DNA of 64,000 nucleotides from NCBI RefSeq assembly GCF_000346465.2, contig NC_034010.1, positions 8,061,324-8,125,323 on the forward strand, in the 5' to 3' direction. Origin of the DNA: Prunus persica (lineage: Eukaryota; Streptophyta; Magnoliopsida; Rosales; Rosaceae). The first letter of the stretch is position 1; every line of letters begins with the position of its first letter. Both the position numbers and the translations under genes were made by a program. Under the pieces are notes generated by a model. That model was not told the origin of the DNA, searched no databases, and saw only the letters and a program-made list of their open reading frames with translations. Below, piece by piece: positions 35,561 to 47,939 of the stretch.

Positions 35561-35962
35561 GACTTGTATAGTTCAAAGCATTGACAATGTCTTCATCATA
35601 TCTCCCAGAAACTACTGATTCAATTGCTCATGCTTTAGAGGCCATCTGAAGCCATTTCTATTCTTTATCGCATTCTTGAAACCCATTTTCTTCTTCTGAA
35701 GCTCTACGGATAAAGGAAGAGGCTATCACAAATCCGACGGATCTTCTTAGGCAAGAAAATCAAGCAGAGGATCAGGCACATCTGATCTTCAGATTTCCCT
35801 GAGAAGCGAACTTTCCTTCGACAGCGAGTGGAGGCCAGGCTTGCATCTCTTTTGATGGAAAGCAAGGAGTATTCAGAAGCACTAAGTGTCCTATCAGGCT
35901 TGATCAAGGAAGTGAGAAGGCTAGTTGACAAGCTTCTTCTTGTGGACATATATTTGATGCGA
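35561..35962 (+). pseudogene. Captured RPN6 (26S proteasome lid subunit) fragment, inner element
   Basis: ATG at 35587 starts MSSSYLPETTDSIAHALEA, the N terminus of plant RPN6 (PSMD11 homologue), preceded by ~26 bp that may be its 5' UTR. SSSEALRIKEEAITN and DLLRQENQAED follow after stops. Then, skipping ~90 residues, EKRTFLRQRVEARLASLLME, KEYSEALSVLSGLIKEVRRL and DKLLLVDIYLM appear. The piece is broken by stops and a large internal gap, so it makes no protein. It sits between the 5' end and the ORF1 promoter in both CACTA copies, showing host gene capture before the copies separated. Confidence 0.85.
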
Positions 35963-36789
35963 GTAAGCTCAATTTCTCTTTGAGAAAACATCCAAATTAT
36001 TGTCTTTGAGACATGAGAGACTGAGAGAGGAAGAACTTGGAACCTTAAATGTAAACCGAAAATGAATGAAAGCGACAAATTTATAGAATAAATTTTTAAA
36101 ACCAACGGCGGTCCTTACAAAAAACCGCCGTTTAAATTGTAAAATCAACGTCGGTATGATCGACGTATATTACAGAAATCCACGTCGGTAAATTAATAAA
36201 AACGACGTGTTAAATAATCTACCATGACGCGAGTTATTACTTATGTACTTTAATTTTTGAGTTTACTACGACGGTACCTACAAACTACTGTCGTATTTAT
36301 TTACCACGTCCGAAGTTAAATGTACCGTCGTATTTTGTAATTTATACGTCGTAGTTATGTGTAACCGCCGTATTATTTTTTTGAAATGGTTTTATATGTA
36401 AGCAACTTTTCGTCTACTTGACTTACACATTAGTTGTTTTTATATTCTTATTTTATTTAAATCTGTCATCCAAAAAAGAAACTTTACATATTGCAGAATA
36501 TTAATTTCCTTCGTTTTAAATTTCCTCCGGAAAAAAAACTCTATTTATAACGCACTGTAATTGAAAAATAAACTGAAAGGTCACGGGAAAAAAAATTCTA
36601 TTCATAATTTAAAAATTAAAATCCACGTCGGTTATATTAAACCTAACGACGTTAAATGAAATGATTCCACGTCGAACGAAAAATATTACGTCGTGTTAGT
36701 TAAAAACGACGTAGTTAAATGTAACCGCCGTATTATTTTTTTGAAATGCTTTTATATGTAAGCAACTTTTCGACTTACACGTGCACTGT

Positions 36790-36951
36790 TTCCAAACCCG
36801 ATTAAAAATTTCAATCTCCCAGAGAAACCTTTTCGTCTTTTTTCCTTGTCAGAGCATTGTCAGAATTTCTCATCGTCTTCCTCTCGTCTTCTTCGTCGTC
36901 TCTGAACTTAAACATCGATCATCTTCCTCTTGCTTTCATTGCACGCAAAAG
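36790..36951 (+). promoter_or_regulatory. Candidate 5' UTR exon of the inner ORF1-Ulp1 gene
   Basis: A pyrimidine-rich stretch free of CGTCG spacer motifs ends in GCAAAAG/GTAAGC. The next plausible junctions are TTGCAG before 37239 and TTGCAG before 37624, just upstream of ATG 37638. This looks like a leader exon with introns in the 5' UTR. The counterpart in the outer element is about 47470-47633. Confidence 0.45.
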
Positions 36952-37637
36952 GTAAGCTTTCATTTTCACTATTTTGGTTACTATTTTGCATGCTCATACG
37001 TTTTTTGTTTGAAAAATCTTTTTACCTTTTTTCTGGCCAAAATCATTTTACTTCTTTCCAAGTTTGATAAAATATACAGACAAAGAGGGAAAGTTTCCAA
37101 CTTTGAAGACAACTACCTCAACTAAATAAGACGACGGTAGACCACGACGGTTCGTCAGTTGTTCTAGCGTCGTCTGAAAATTGACAAAGTTGTTTTTAAA
37201 ATAATAGTCTTTTTTTATATGCTTGTTTAATTGCAGGTTTGATTTCTCTGAACAATGGTTTTTGTTTTTCCCTTATTTGATAAAATATAAAGAAAAAGAA
37301 ACTAGGGTTGGTATCTAATATAGACGACAAAATATCTTATTGTTTTACGTCGTGTGAATGTTAATACCACGACGGTGTATTACTATTGACGTCGTATGAA
37401 CATAAATACCACGACGTTATATAAATAATAGTTTACCACGACGGTGTATTACTATTGACGTCGTGTGAACATATATACCACGACGTTATATAAATAATGG
37501 TTTTAAACATTTATTACGTCTGAGATTATTTCATTGCGTCGTCTAAAATCATATCATACGTCGTATTTTTTTAATACCGTCGTTTGTGTTCTTAATGTTT
37601 TCCTGAAATATTTTCACTTGCAGTTTTGTCTGTTAAA

Positions 37638-40600
37638 ATGGTTTCTCAACAACAAACTAAGGATTCTGGCTCCAAGAAGCTTGGAATGGTAGCTCCTCAA
37701 GACAAGTCTTCGAAGGAGATGAAGTCTTCGAAGAAGATGAAGTTTGCTTCATCATCTGCTGAGACAGAACCAACCAGCCAGACAACAATCTCTGATGATT
37801 CAAAGACTGGTCGAGGTATGAGCACAATGCCTCGTGTTGTGAAGAGAAAGCTTCAGAAACTGAGGCCAATTGTTGAGTACAATAAAAGGGGGAAAGGTGT
37901 TGGCCAAGCACATATTGAGATGCAGTCGTATATTGGTGTGTTGGCACGCTCCAGGATCCCACTTGTGGACAAGAAATGGTCCCAAATCCCCAAGGATATA
38001 AAGGAGCAGATTTGGGAAGCAGTTGACATGGCTTTTGTCGTAGGCCAAGGGGGCAAGACCTCTGTTTTAGCTTCTGCTTCCAAGAAATGGAAGGATTTCA
38101 AGTCTACACTAACGAGGCATTATATCCTTCCATACACCAATGACAGGGAGAAATTAAGCCAACCCCCTGAAACATATAAATTCATAGAGAAAGCACAATG
38201 GGATGCCTTTGTAGCTTCAAGGCTATCCAAAGATTTTGAGTTTGTGCATTCTCAACATGCACAGATTAGGGAGAAACTCGAGTACAATCATCGATTGTCT
38301 CGAAAAGGATATGCTGGATTGGAGGATCAATTGGAGGAAACCATGCCTGGGGTAGAAATTGATCGATCTACCTTATGGAAGAGAGCTAGACAGGACAAAC
38401 ATGGTAACATCCCTGATCCAAAGGTGGCAGAGAAAGCAAAATTAATTGTAAGCCTACTATCACTCTGTTTTAAATTTTTATTAAACTGTGAATTATTCTT
38501 ATTACGTCGTATGTTATATTTTTCGTCGTGTGAATGATATTACCACGTCGAAAAGTTTTTAAAAACGTCGTTAAAGGTCTAAATAGGAATCACTACTATG
38601 TTTTCTGTAATTATAGCATAAGACGTCGGTGGTTCATTTTGGCGCGTTTGAATGATATTACCACGTCGGAACTTTTTTAAAAACGTCGTTAACGGTCTAA
38701 ATAGGAATCACTACTCTGTTATCTTTAATTATAGCATAAGACGTCAGTTGTTTATTCATTTCGTCGTTTTAAATAAATAACCACGTCGGTATAACTACCG
38801 TCGTGATAAGTTATAATAACGTCGGTTTATACGTTATTGCGTCGTGTGAAATTATATAATACGTCGTTTGTACATAAATAACCGTCGTGTGTTTTTTTGT
38901 TTATCTTTTTTTAGGATGAATTGCAGAAACAAGTCTCGGAAGGCAAAGTCAGAGTAGATGGCAGCAATGATGTGCTGACCATGGCTTTGGGCCCCGAGCA
39001 TCCAGGCAGACTGAGGGGAGTTGGTGCTGGTGTTTCCCCAAGGCAATATTTCAATTTGCCCAAACCACAGAGGGTGAGCTTTGACGACCGTTTGAAGGAC
39101 AGTTTAAGAGTTCTCCTTCAAGAAGAGACTAAAAAGATGGAGGCTAAGGCAAGGGAAGAGGCCTTAAGGATGGAGGCTAGGACAAAACAATTGGTAGAGG
39201 CTGAGAGGGAGCATTTCCTGAGTCAGCTTTCCCAATTAATTCCCAATTTTGATCCAAGCATGCTTAAACCAAGAATTAGCCAAAGCCCCAAAAATCCAAT
39301 GTCTGACAAAGCTAGCTGCTCTGGAGGTGATGTGAGATCCCTACATTTGGAGGATGATACTGCCAAAATGGGGAAACATCAGCCAGATGAAGAGAAGGAA
39401 GAAGAAAAAAGAGATGAAGAGAAGGAAGAAGAAAAGGAGAAAGAAGATGAAGAAAAGCATGACGACAAGGTATGTTCACATAACTTTGCCTTTTTTATTT
39501 GTTTTTCAAAATTTCAGACGTCGATATTTTTATTTAATCCGTCATTTGTTTAAAACTTAGACGGCGGACTTTTTTTAAGACGTAATAAAATATTTAAACG
39601 ACGGTTTTTGCACCGTCGTTTAAATGGTTTCAGACGACACTTTATTCATAAAACCGTCGTCTTTATTGAATTACCACGACAGTTTTTTTACCGTCGTTTA
39701 AATACTTTTAAGACGACGTTTTATTTCTTAAACCGTCGTCTTTATTGAATTACCACGTCATTTTTTTTATTTCTTTAAACAGGTTATTGAAGTTGGTGCT
39801 TATTCAAATATGGAGGCGCCATCTTCTTTAAAAACCCTTTGTCATTTTGTGGAAACGACCCTCCTGCCTGAGGATAAGACACTCCAATTTACAATTGATA
39901 AGGAGGTGTCTGGTGGTGAGCGCGATACCTTCCTCCTGCCTGAAGATATTACACAATTTGCAGGCATGGAAGAAATTGGAGCTACTGTATTGGCTGTATA
40001 TATGAGGTTTGTACTTCTAAAATAATACCTCGTTGGTTTATATATTGCGTCGTCTTAACTAACTAACCACGTCGTCTTAACTAACTACCGTCGTGATAAA
40101 TGTATTATAACGTCCTCATCTATTTCAGTACGTCGTGTGAAATATTATAATACGTCGTTTTTTTATACATAACCGTCGTGTTTGTTTGTGCTGACTTGTT
40201 TATATTATTTTATGTATTTAGGTACTTACACGATGTTTTGAAACAAGCCAATATGTGCAGCATGGTTGGCTTTATCGACCCTGCTACAGTTAGTGCCAAC
40301 TCTGGCACAATAACTGAAAGATCACGACTGGTAGCAGCTCGACTTCAGAAGACAGACGGTGAACAGATTTTCATGATGCCTTACAATCTAGGGTTAGTCT
40401 CCTTAGGATTTTGTTTTTATGATTTTCAATAAATGACAGCTTATAAACTAACCACGTCGGTGTTTTATTTTATTTAGTCGTTTGAAACTACTAACCACGT
40501 CGGTATTTATTTATCGTCGTGATAAATATGTAATGTCATCGTTATCTACTTTATTTCGTCGTGTGAAATACTATAATACGTCGTTTTTGTAAATAACCAT

Positions 40601-41181
40601 CGTTTTTATATTAATTTTGTGCAGCCGTCATTGGATCTTGCTGATTGTAAGAGCAAAGAAGGAGACCGTCTATTTTCTGGATCCTCTGCCAGGTCATCGT
40701 GTGGTCGACGAAGAGGCGAAAAACATCGTGAACAGTGCTTTAAAAATATATAATACCCACATAGCCCGAGCAGGACGTAAAAATGTAATTTGGAAAACTC
40801 TCTCAGGCACACCAAAGCAACCCAGCAATGTCGAATGCGGGTATTATGTGATGCGCTTCATGAGGGACATCATCATGGATCCTTCCTTGGGGTTTGAGAA
40901 TAAGGTAAGAAGAAATTACCTTCATACATTTCACGTCGTTTTTTGTATTATCAACGACGGTCATGTAAAATTAACGTCGTTGAATGGATATACTACGTCG
41001 GTTATGAAAAATGTCGTCGTCTGTGATTGAATTTCTTTTTATTTATAAACCCTAATAGTCATTGTTTATGCAGTATGCCAAGGGAAACCAGGAAGCTTCA
41101 TACCCCCAAGAAGCCATTGATGAAGTCCGGAATGAATGGGCAGAGTTTGTTTTCCAAATTATTAAACAGGGCAATTATTGA
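37638..41181 (+). CDS. CACTA ORF1: Transposase_24-like/coiled-coil/Ulp1 protease fusion, intact
   Basis: Six exons (37638-38447, 38915-39469, 39783-40006, 40222-40392, 40625-40904, 41074-41181) with GT...AG introns sum to 2,148 nt: 715 residues, no internal stop. Residues ~60-245 resemble Transposase_24 (PF03004): VVKRKLQKLRPIVEYNK, IGVLARSRIPLVDKKW, YNHRLSRKGYAGLEDQL. About 327-383 is a charged coiled coil, and 428-455 a Glu/Lys-rich stretch. Residues ~588-705 are a Ulp1/C48 cysteine protease domain with His589 (RHWILLIV), Asp606 (YFLDPL), Gln652 and Cys658 (VECGYYVMRF), the family's catalytic set. Such domains cleave SUMO or ubiquitin-like proteins. An En/Spm ORF1 protein would bind element DNA; both roles here are inference. 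ATG 37638 was chosen because the upstream in-frame TTG lies in the leader. All introns are rich in CGTCG motifs. Confidence 0.85.
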
Positions 41182-42576
41182 ACACTTGATATTTATGTAT
41201 AATGTACAAATTTTCTCTATAATATGTAATGTAAAAATTTGTTGAGGTTTTCTTAAATTAAAAAAAAAAAAAACATACAAATTGCTTAACCGACGTGTAA
41301 TACTTTTCCAACGACCTAATAAAGTCAAAAACCGTCGTATTTTGTTGTTTCGTGTTTTAAACAAATACGACGTAAAAATATAGTTAGACGACGTTCTTTG
41401 AACAATTGAGTCGTTTATGGTTTACAACATCTTCAATTTCTTAAGGGTTCAGGGTATCATCGACGACGTTTATGTAACGACAGCGGTTAAGTCGTGGAAT
41501 ATATATTTTACGTCGTATAGTTAAATAGCCGCCATGGTTTCTCATTTTAACGACGTCATTTTAACGACTTAGTAGTCTATTACAATTTACAACGTCTACA
41601 ATTTATTAACACCGACGTGGTTTGTTGTTGTGGTAAGAATATTTTATTATTTTTATATCAAAATATTCAAAATAAATTTAAAATAAATCAGAAAATTGAA
41701 AAGTCATCTCCTATGAAGTCATTGATATATTTTCTTCCACATAAACCTTGAAAAAATTCATTTTGAATAACAAAAATTTAAAATGACCATCCAAAACAAA
41801 ATTGTTTTGATGAGTCATAAAATCACTTCTAGTTTTATGGTTTAGGGTTTAGAGTCTAGGGTTTAGAGATTAGGGTTGTTATTTATTGGGGTTTATTTTT
41901 AAAGTATAATTTTTGGGTAGTCTAGGGTATATGTTAGGCTTTAAAACCATAAAACCTTTTATAAACTTAATTTTTTAAATTGTATAATTTAGTTTTATGG
42001 GTTTAGGGTATTAATTTTTAACGACGGTGGTTGCGTCGTGGAATACATATTTTACGTCGTACAGAAAAATATACGACATGGTTTACGCTTTAAACGACGT
42101 CATTTTAATATGTAAGTCGGTTTATATAATTTACAACGTCTTTAATTTCTTAACACCGACGTGGTTTTTCAGTCGTCGTTATATAAAAAATTCAAAATAA
42201 ATTTAAAATTAATCCGAAAAATGAAGCTTCAAAATGAACGGCCTTACGTTCTTAATTCGAAAAATGAAGTTTCCGTCGTGGAATATTAAATTTACGTCAG
42301 TACTTGTAGAACTTTCGCCTTGGTTTTTCTTTCGACGTTTTAAAACGCGCGAGCTCTAAAAATTTTCGCGCGACCTAAATTTTTTTAGATTTGGCTCTTA
42401 TTCTTATACTTCGAACCCTGAAACCTAAAATTTTCAGATTTCGCGCGACATAACATTTCGCTCTCTCACTTCTGCTCTAATTAAAAGTTGCACTCTCCAG
42501 GCTCCGTCGAATCTGTGAGCTCGTCCAACCTGTAAGTACAAACCCTATCTTCCCCTTGTAAATTCATTGAATGATA

Positions 42577-43005
42577 TTAGGTTGTTTTGTTAAAGGGGTT
42601 CATGACAAGATCAAATAAAGGTGTACTTTTGCTGCTAGAAATCAACACAAAAAGACACAGATCACCAACGTCCAAATGATTGTCACGCACAACGTCCATC
42701 CAACCACGCCTGAATCTGGGCCTTCCTTTGCTCAAACCAACATTGTAAAACTTTTTGAAGATGGAGATCCGAGCGATGTTGTGCGCGCCAATCATTTCAT
42801 ATAGGTTGTTTTGTTAAAGGTGTTGATTTCCAGCAAAAGTACACCTTTATTTGATCTTGTCATTTTCCGCTCTGGAGAAGGTGCAAAGTGCACCAATGAT
42901 GGGGAGCAAATAGTACCTACGAAGGAAGAAACTGATAATGAAGATGGAGATTCGAGTGATGATTCTAGTAACGATTCGAGTTATATTAGGTTGTTTTGTT
43001 AAAGG
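42577..43005. pseudogene. Captured B3-domain gene fragments in opposite orientations, inner element only
   Basis: Relative to the outer copy (53473 onwards) the inner element has ~409 extra bp here. Minus-strand 42783-42597 encodes the C-terminal half of a B3 DNA-binding domain (RFRRGWMDVVRDNHLDVGDL, then CLFVLI). Plus-strand 42821-42985 encodes ISSKSTPLFDLVIFRSGEGA and an acidic tail. The pieces overlap at STPLFDLV, so they form a partial inverted repeat. The motif TAGGTTGTTTTGTTAAAGG appears before, between and after them (42578-42596, 42802-42820, 42987-43005), but only once in the outer copy. Confidence 0.8.
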
Positions 43006-43572
43006 GTTTTATGTGTATGCTTTGCGATCTGTTAATAATGTGCTTATAGGTATGGGTTCATGGATTTTCTGTTTAATAGGTTCATGGATTACATTATCTG
43101 TTATGTTGAATTGGGAATGGATTTAATTTTGTCGTATCTTTTAATCACCCTATGTTATGTTGAATTGGGAATGGATTTATTGTTTTCATGCTTGGTTTCA
43201 TGTATATGTTGGTTTCTTGCTTGGTTTCATATATATGTTGTGTTCTTAATGGGTTTTGTGTTCTTGAAAATAAACTGAGGCACGACGAATTATAAGGCTT
43301 ACGACGACGATTACACGACGGTTTTTTTAAACTACCGTCGTTGTATTACTTATACACGACGGTTTTTTCATAAACCGTCGTTTGTATTACTTATAATAGA
43401 CGACGTCTGTTGAAAATCCGTCGTCTATATATGCCAAATACGTCTGTTTTTGTTTAAAACCCGTCGTCTCTGTTGTGTATTACTTGCGATTAGATCATTG
43501 TATAATCTGCTATAGTGATGGTCATTGCCTGTATTTTCACTTTATTATAGATAATAGGTTATAGTGTCGGAG

Positions 43573-44813
43573 ATGGATAAGTCATGGATGCACTCGGATA
43601 GAAGATCGAAGGCATATGAATTTGGGGTGGAAGCATTTTTGAACTTTGCTGTAGAAAATCTTCTAACTACAACACATATCCGTTGTCCATGTGTTAAATG
43701 TGTTAATTTGAAGTTGTTTGGGGTTGGAATTATAAGGGATCACTTATACTTTAATGGAATTGACCAAAGCTATAAGAATTGGACATTTCACGGAGAACCT
43801 TGGGAAGCAACTACTAATGCTAGTAGAAATGTTGAAGAAGATGATGGCCATAGTAGGTACAGTTTTGTGTCTGAAGAAATTGATATGGATGATAATGATT
43901 TTGGTGATTTTGGTTCGGATCCGTATGAGTTTGCCAATGTGATTGGGGATGGAGATCAACCAGTGTACCCTGGTTGTAGAAAGTACACGAAGTTATCGGC
44001 ATTAGTGAAGTTGTATAATTTGAAGGCAAAACATGGGATGAGTGATGTCTGTTTTACAGAATTATTGATACTTCAAGGCGATTTGCTTCCAGAAGGAAAT
44101 ACATATTTCTCTTTTAATTTTCTTCTTATTTATATGTTAGATTGAATTAAGATTTGATTAATTTGCAGGTTCAAAGTGAACTTGAGGAAGACAATAATGG
44201 CGTATCAGAAAATTTAAGGTGGCTAGCAGCTGGTCCAAACATGTCAGTGCCATTATATAGGAGCTATCTTATTAAAGGTATTAAATTCAATATCAAGGCA
44301 CAAGATGATGTGCGGACAACTCAAAATAGTGGAGTTTATTTACTTGCACATACCATGCAAGTTGCTAGTGCCAAGGATAAAAACCCAATTCTCTCAAATA
44401 TGGGTTTCTATGGTGTCATTCAAGAAATTTGGGACCTTGAGTACCAAAAGTTTACAATCCCAGTCTTTAGGTGTGATTGGATAGATAGTTCTGGTCTTGT
44501 AGTCGACGAACTTGGATTTACCCTTGTAGATTTGAGTAAAATTGGACATAGGAATGACCAATTTGTTTTGGCTTCTCAAGTCAAACAAATATTTTTTGTT
44601 GACGACCCGATGCATCGTGGTTGGTCGGTAGTGTTATCAATGCCTAATAGAGAATATAATGATGTTATTGGTGATGAAGTCTTAGGTGATGTGATAATTG
44701 AGTGTGAGCCATTTACTAGAGGGATGCCAAATGTTGACACATTTGATGAACTGGTGGGTGAGTTAGGCGGTCAAAATATTCGAGATGGGTGTGAAGATAT
44801 ATGGATTGAATGA
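43573..44813 (+). pseudogene. TNP2-type transposase of the inner element, catalytic core deleted
   Basis: ATG 43573 opens MDKSWMHSDRRSKAYEFGVE, the Transpos_assoc domain (PF13963) with CPCVKC at ~36-41. An acidic linker and KHGMSDVCFTELLILQGDLL follow, where the Transposase_21 catalytic domain (PF02992) should begin. After LLPEGN the sequence jumps into an intron end (44100-44168). The final exon 44169-44813 encodes DUF4216 (PF13952; NLRWLAAGPNMSVPLYRSYL, IPVFRCDWIDSSGLV, IFFVDDPMHRGWSVV). Transposase_21 and DUF4218 are absent. The full enzyme would cut the TIR ends; this version cannot. DUF4216 is almost identical to the outer copy (three differences seen). Confidence 0.88.
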
Positions 44814-44829
44814 TGCTTATGTAATTGGC

Positions 44830-46425
44830 AGTGTATGACATTAATTTTGTAATATATTGTAATGTGATTTCTTCACTTTCTACGTTCAAATAAAACACGA
44901 CGTTATTGTGAACCAGTTATTCAGCATATTTACCGACGTCTTAAAGCAACGTAACAATGAAGAACCACGACGCTATTGTGAAGCAATTATTCAGGATATC
45001 ACGTCGGGGAAGGATTAAGAACCGCCATGTAATTCAAAATAACACGACTCCAATCCCATAATACCGACGTCTAAAAAACGAGATATATAATCTGAACGTT
45101 AAAAAATACGACGTCATCATACATTTTCCACGTCGCAAGTTCTTTTATAAACGAAGAGGAACGAAATGAATTCCGACGGAAATTCATTATAACCGCCGTC
45201 TAATAACAATTAAACGACGTTATTTGTAATACGGCTATCATCATAATCAACGCCGTCTATATGTTCTGTAATACGGCTCTCATTTATTTGGAACCGACGT
45301 TGTTTAGAAGTTCAACGTCGTCTATATTATTAAGTGCGTCGTGAGTAATGATGATAGATATAAATACAACGTCGACTCTATAAATGCCACCGACGTTGTT
45401 TCGCATTTCAACGTCAACTGTATAAATACATACGTCGTAAATAATGACACTGACAACTATTTCCACGTCATCTTTTTTAGAAAAATCGAAGTGGAAAATT
45501 TATTTCACGACGGTTGTTTGTAAATAAGAGACGTAGTATATTTCAATAACGTCGTCTTCTCATGTATTTAAAGACGTCATATTTTTTCTTGTCGTGTAAA
45601 TTATATTTAACGGCGTAGTATTTTAGTTGTCGTCGTTGTATGTATATCTTGCGGCCTTGTTCTTTTAACATGTGTCATATTTTTCCTTTTTAACGACGGT
45701 GATTTGTTTGAGTTGGTCGTCTATTCTCATCCTCGACTATTTTCTAGAACTTTAGCAGACTAAACACGTCTGTTTTTATTGTTTTCCGACGTTGTTTTAT
45801 TGAACAACGTCTAATATTTATCGTCGTTGTTTGTTTCTGAAAATATGACGTATAAATTTTGTAATACGACTCTCATATATTTGTAACCGACGTTATTTCG
45901 TTTTTCAACGTCTACTCAATAAATACATACGTCGTAAATAATGACACTGACAACTATTTCCACGTCATCTTTTATCGAAAAATCGAAGTGGAAAATTAAT
46001 TTTACGACGGCTGTTTTTATATATGCGACGTAGTAGGTATCAATAACGTCGTCTTCTAATGTATTTAAAGACGTCAAATTTTTTATTGTCGTGAAAATGA
46101 TATTTAACGGCGTCGTATTTTTATTTTCGTCGTTGTATGTCTATCTTGCGGCCTTGTTCTCTTAATATGTGTCATATTTTTCCTTTTTAACGACGGTTGT
46201 TTTAGAGAGTTGGTCGTCTATTCTCATCCTCGACTGCTTTTTTAGATCTTTTTGCACTACAAAAACGTCGTTTTGTATTTGTTGATGACGTTGTATATTT
46301 TAACAACGACGGTGATTTAGCGTCGTGATTTATGAGGGAAAAGATGACGGTGGATTCCACGACCATTGAAAAACCGAATACACGACGGTGATTTACCGTC
46401 GTCTTTTTGCTTTTTTGTAGTAGTG
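44830..46425 (+). repeat. Motif-rich 3' region of the inner CACTA, partly duplicated
   Basis: Non-coding sequence dense in ACGTCG, CGACGT and CCGTCGT words. A ~500-bp block is tandemly repeated: CATACGTCGTAAATAATGAC occurs at ~45430 and ~45925, and TATCTTGCGGCCTTGTTCT at ~45647 and ~46141. It ends in the TIR. The outer copy has the same arrangement at 55717-57308. Confidence 0.8.
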
Positions 46426-46609
46426 TAATTTAAAAATAAAATCCACGTCGGTTGTAGTACACTTAACGACGTTTAACAAAATAATCTACGTCGGTAATTA
46501 TAAATCTACCGCCATCTTACCTTAATATAGACGACGAGAAAAGACGACGGTAGAACAGAAAACCGCCGTTGTTTCAGTTTCTTTAACAGTTTGGTCCTTT
46601 ATCTTTCTG

Positions 46610-46989
46610 CAGGACTTGTATAGTTCAAAGCATTGACAATGTCTTCATCATATCGCCCAGCAACTACTGATTCGATTGCTCATGCTTTAGAGGCCATCTG
46701 AAGCCATTTCTATTCTTTATCGCATTCTTGAAACCCATCTTCTTCTTCTGAAGCTCTACGGATAAAGGAAGAGGCTATCAAAAATCTGACGGATCTTCTT
46801 AGCCAAGAAAATCAAGCAGATTTCCCTGAGAAGCGAACTTTCCTTCGACAGCGAGTGGAGGCCAGGCTTGCATCTCTTTTGATGGAAAGCAAGGAGTATT
46901 CAGAAGCACTAAGTGTCCTATCAGGCTTGATCAAGGAAGTGAGAAGGCTAGTTGACAAGCTTCTTCTTGTGAACATATATTTGATGCGA
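46610..46989 (+). pseudogene. Captured RPN6 fragment, outer element
   Basis: The same capture as at 35561-35962: ATG 46639 (MSSSYRPATTDSIAHALEA), EALRIKEEAIKNLTDLLSQ, then EKRTFLRQRVEARLASLL. It lacks ~25 bp present in the inner copy (after AATCAAGCAG) and has further substitutions. Non-functional. Confidence 0.83.
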
Positions 46990-47939
46990 GTAAGCTCAAT
47001 TTCTCTTTGAGAAAGACATCCAAATTATTGTCTTTGAGACGTGAGAGATAGTGTCTCTGAGAGAGGAAGAACTTGGAACCCTAAATGTAAACCGAAAATG
47101 AATGAAAGCGACAAATTTATAGAATAAATTTTTAAAACCAACGGCGGTCCTTACAAAAAAACCGCCGTTTAAATTGTAAAATCAACGTCGGTATGACCGA
47201 CGTATATTAGAGAAATCCACGTCGGTAAATTAATAAAAACGACGTGTTAAATAATCTACCATGACGCGAGTTATTACTTATGTACTTTAATTTTTGAGTT
47301 TACTACGATGGTACCTACAACACTACTGTCGTATTTATTTACCACGTCCGAAGTTAAATGTACCGTCGTATTTTGTAATTTATACGTCGTAGTTATATGT
47401 AACCGCCATATTATTTTTTTGAAATGGTTTTATATGTAAGCAACTTTTCATCTACCTGACATACACATGCGCTGTTTCCAAACCCGATTAAAAATTTCAA
47501 TCTCCCAGAGAAAACTTTTAGACTTTTTTCCTTGTCAGAGCACTGTCAGAGTATCTCATCGTCTTCCTCTCGTCTTCTTCGTCGTCTCTGAACTTAAACA
47601 TAATCTTCCTCTTGCTTTCATTGCACGCAAAAGGTAAGCTTTCATTTTCACTATTTTGGTTGCTGTTTTGCATGCTCATACGTTTTTTGTTTGAAAAATC
47701 TTTTTACCTTTTTTCTGGCCAAAATCATTTTACTTCTTTCCAAGTTCGATAAAATATACAGACAAAGAGGGAAAGTTTCCAACTTTGAAGACAACTACCT
47801 CAACTAAATAAGACGACGGTAGCTTCTTATTTACGTGGTTAAATATGTAGATCACGACGGTTCGTCAGTCGTTCTAGCGTCGTCTGAAAATTGACAAAGT
47901 TGTTTTTAAAATTATAGTCTTTTTTTTATTTGCTTGTTT

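Larger units (their letters stand above)
34500..46425 (+). mobile_element. Inner CACTA element, same family, inserted in the outer copy
   Basis: It starts CACTACTACAAAAAGTG at 34500 and ends GTAGTAGTG at 46425 (11,926 bp), flanked by TAA at 34497-34499 and 46426-46428. The element's own sequence at about 35383-35410 is the empty-site version (TTTATAATTTAAAAATAAAA) of the outer copy's interrupted sequence. It is in the same orientation as the host element and very similar to it. It holds an RPN6 fragment, an intact ORF1-Ulp1 gene, a captured B3 fragment and an internally deleted TNP2 gene. With both ends present it should be mobilisable if transposase is supplied elsewhere. Confidence 0.95.

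Noticed and set aside
36781..37125. A 114-codon plus-strand frame between RPN6 and ORF1 in the inner element
   Set aside because: Overlaps the pyrimidine-rich leader exon and its intron; hydrophobic low-complexity translation with no family resemblance.
41835..42010. TTTAGGG-like words (GGTTTAGGGTTTAGAGTCTAGGG) suggesting interstitial telomere repeats, also at 52745-52930
   Set aside because: Only a few degenerate copies in an A/T-rich intergenic spacer of the CACTA; no regular heptamer array.
44394..44615. Minus-strand frames overlapping DUF4216 exons in both copies
   Set aside because: Shadow frames of a well-supported plus-strand domain.
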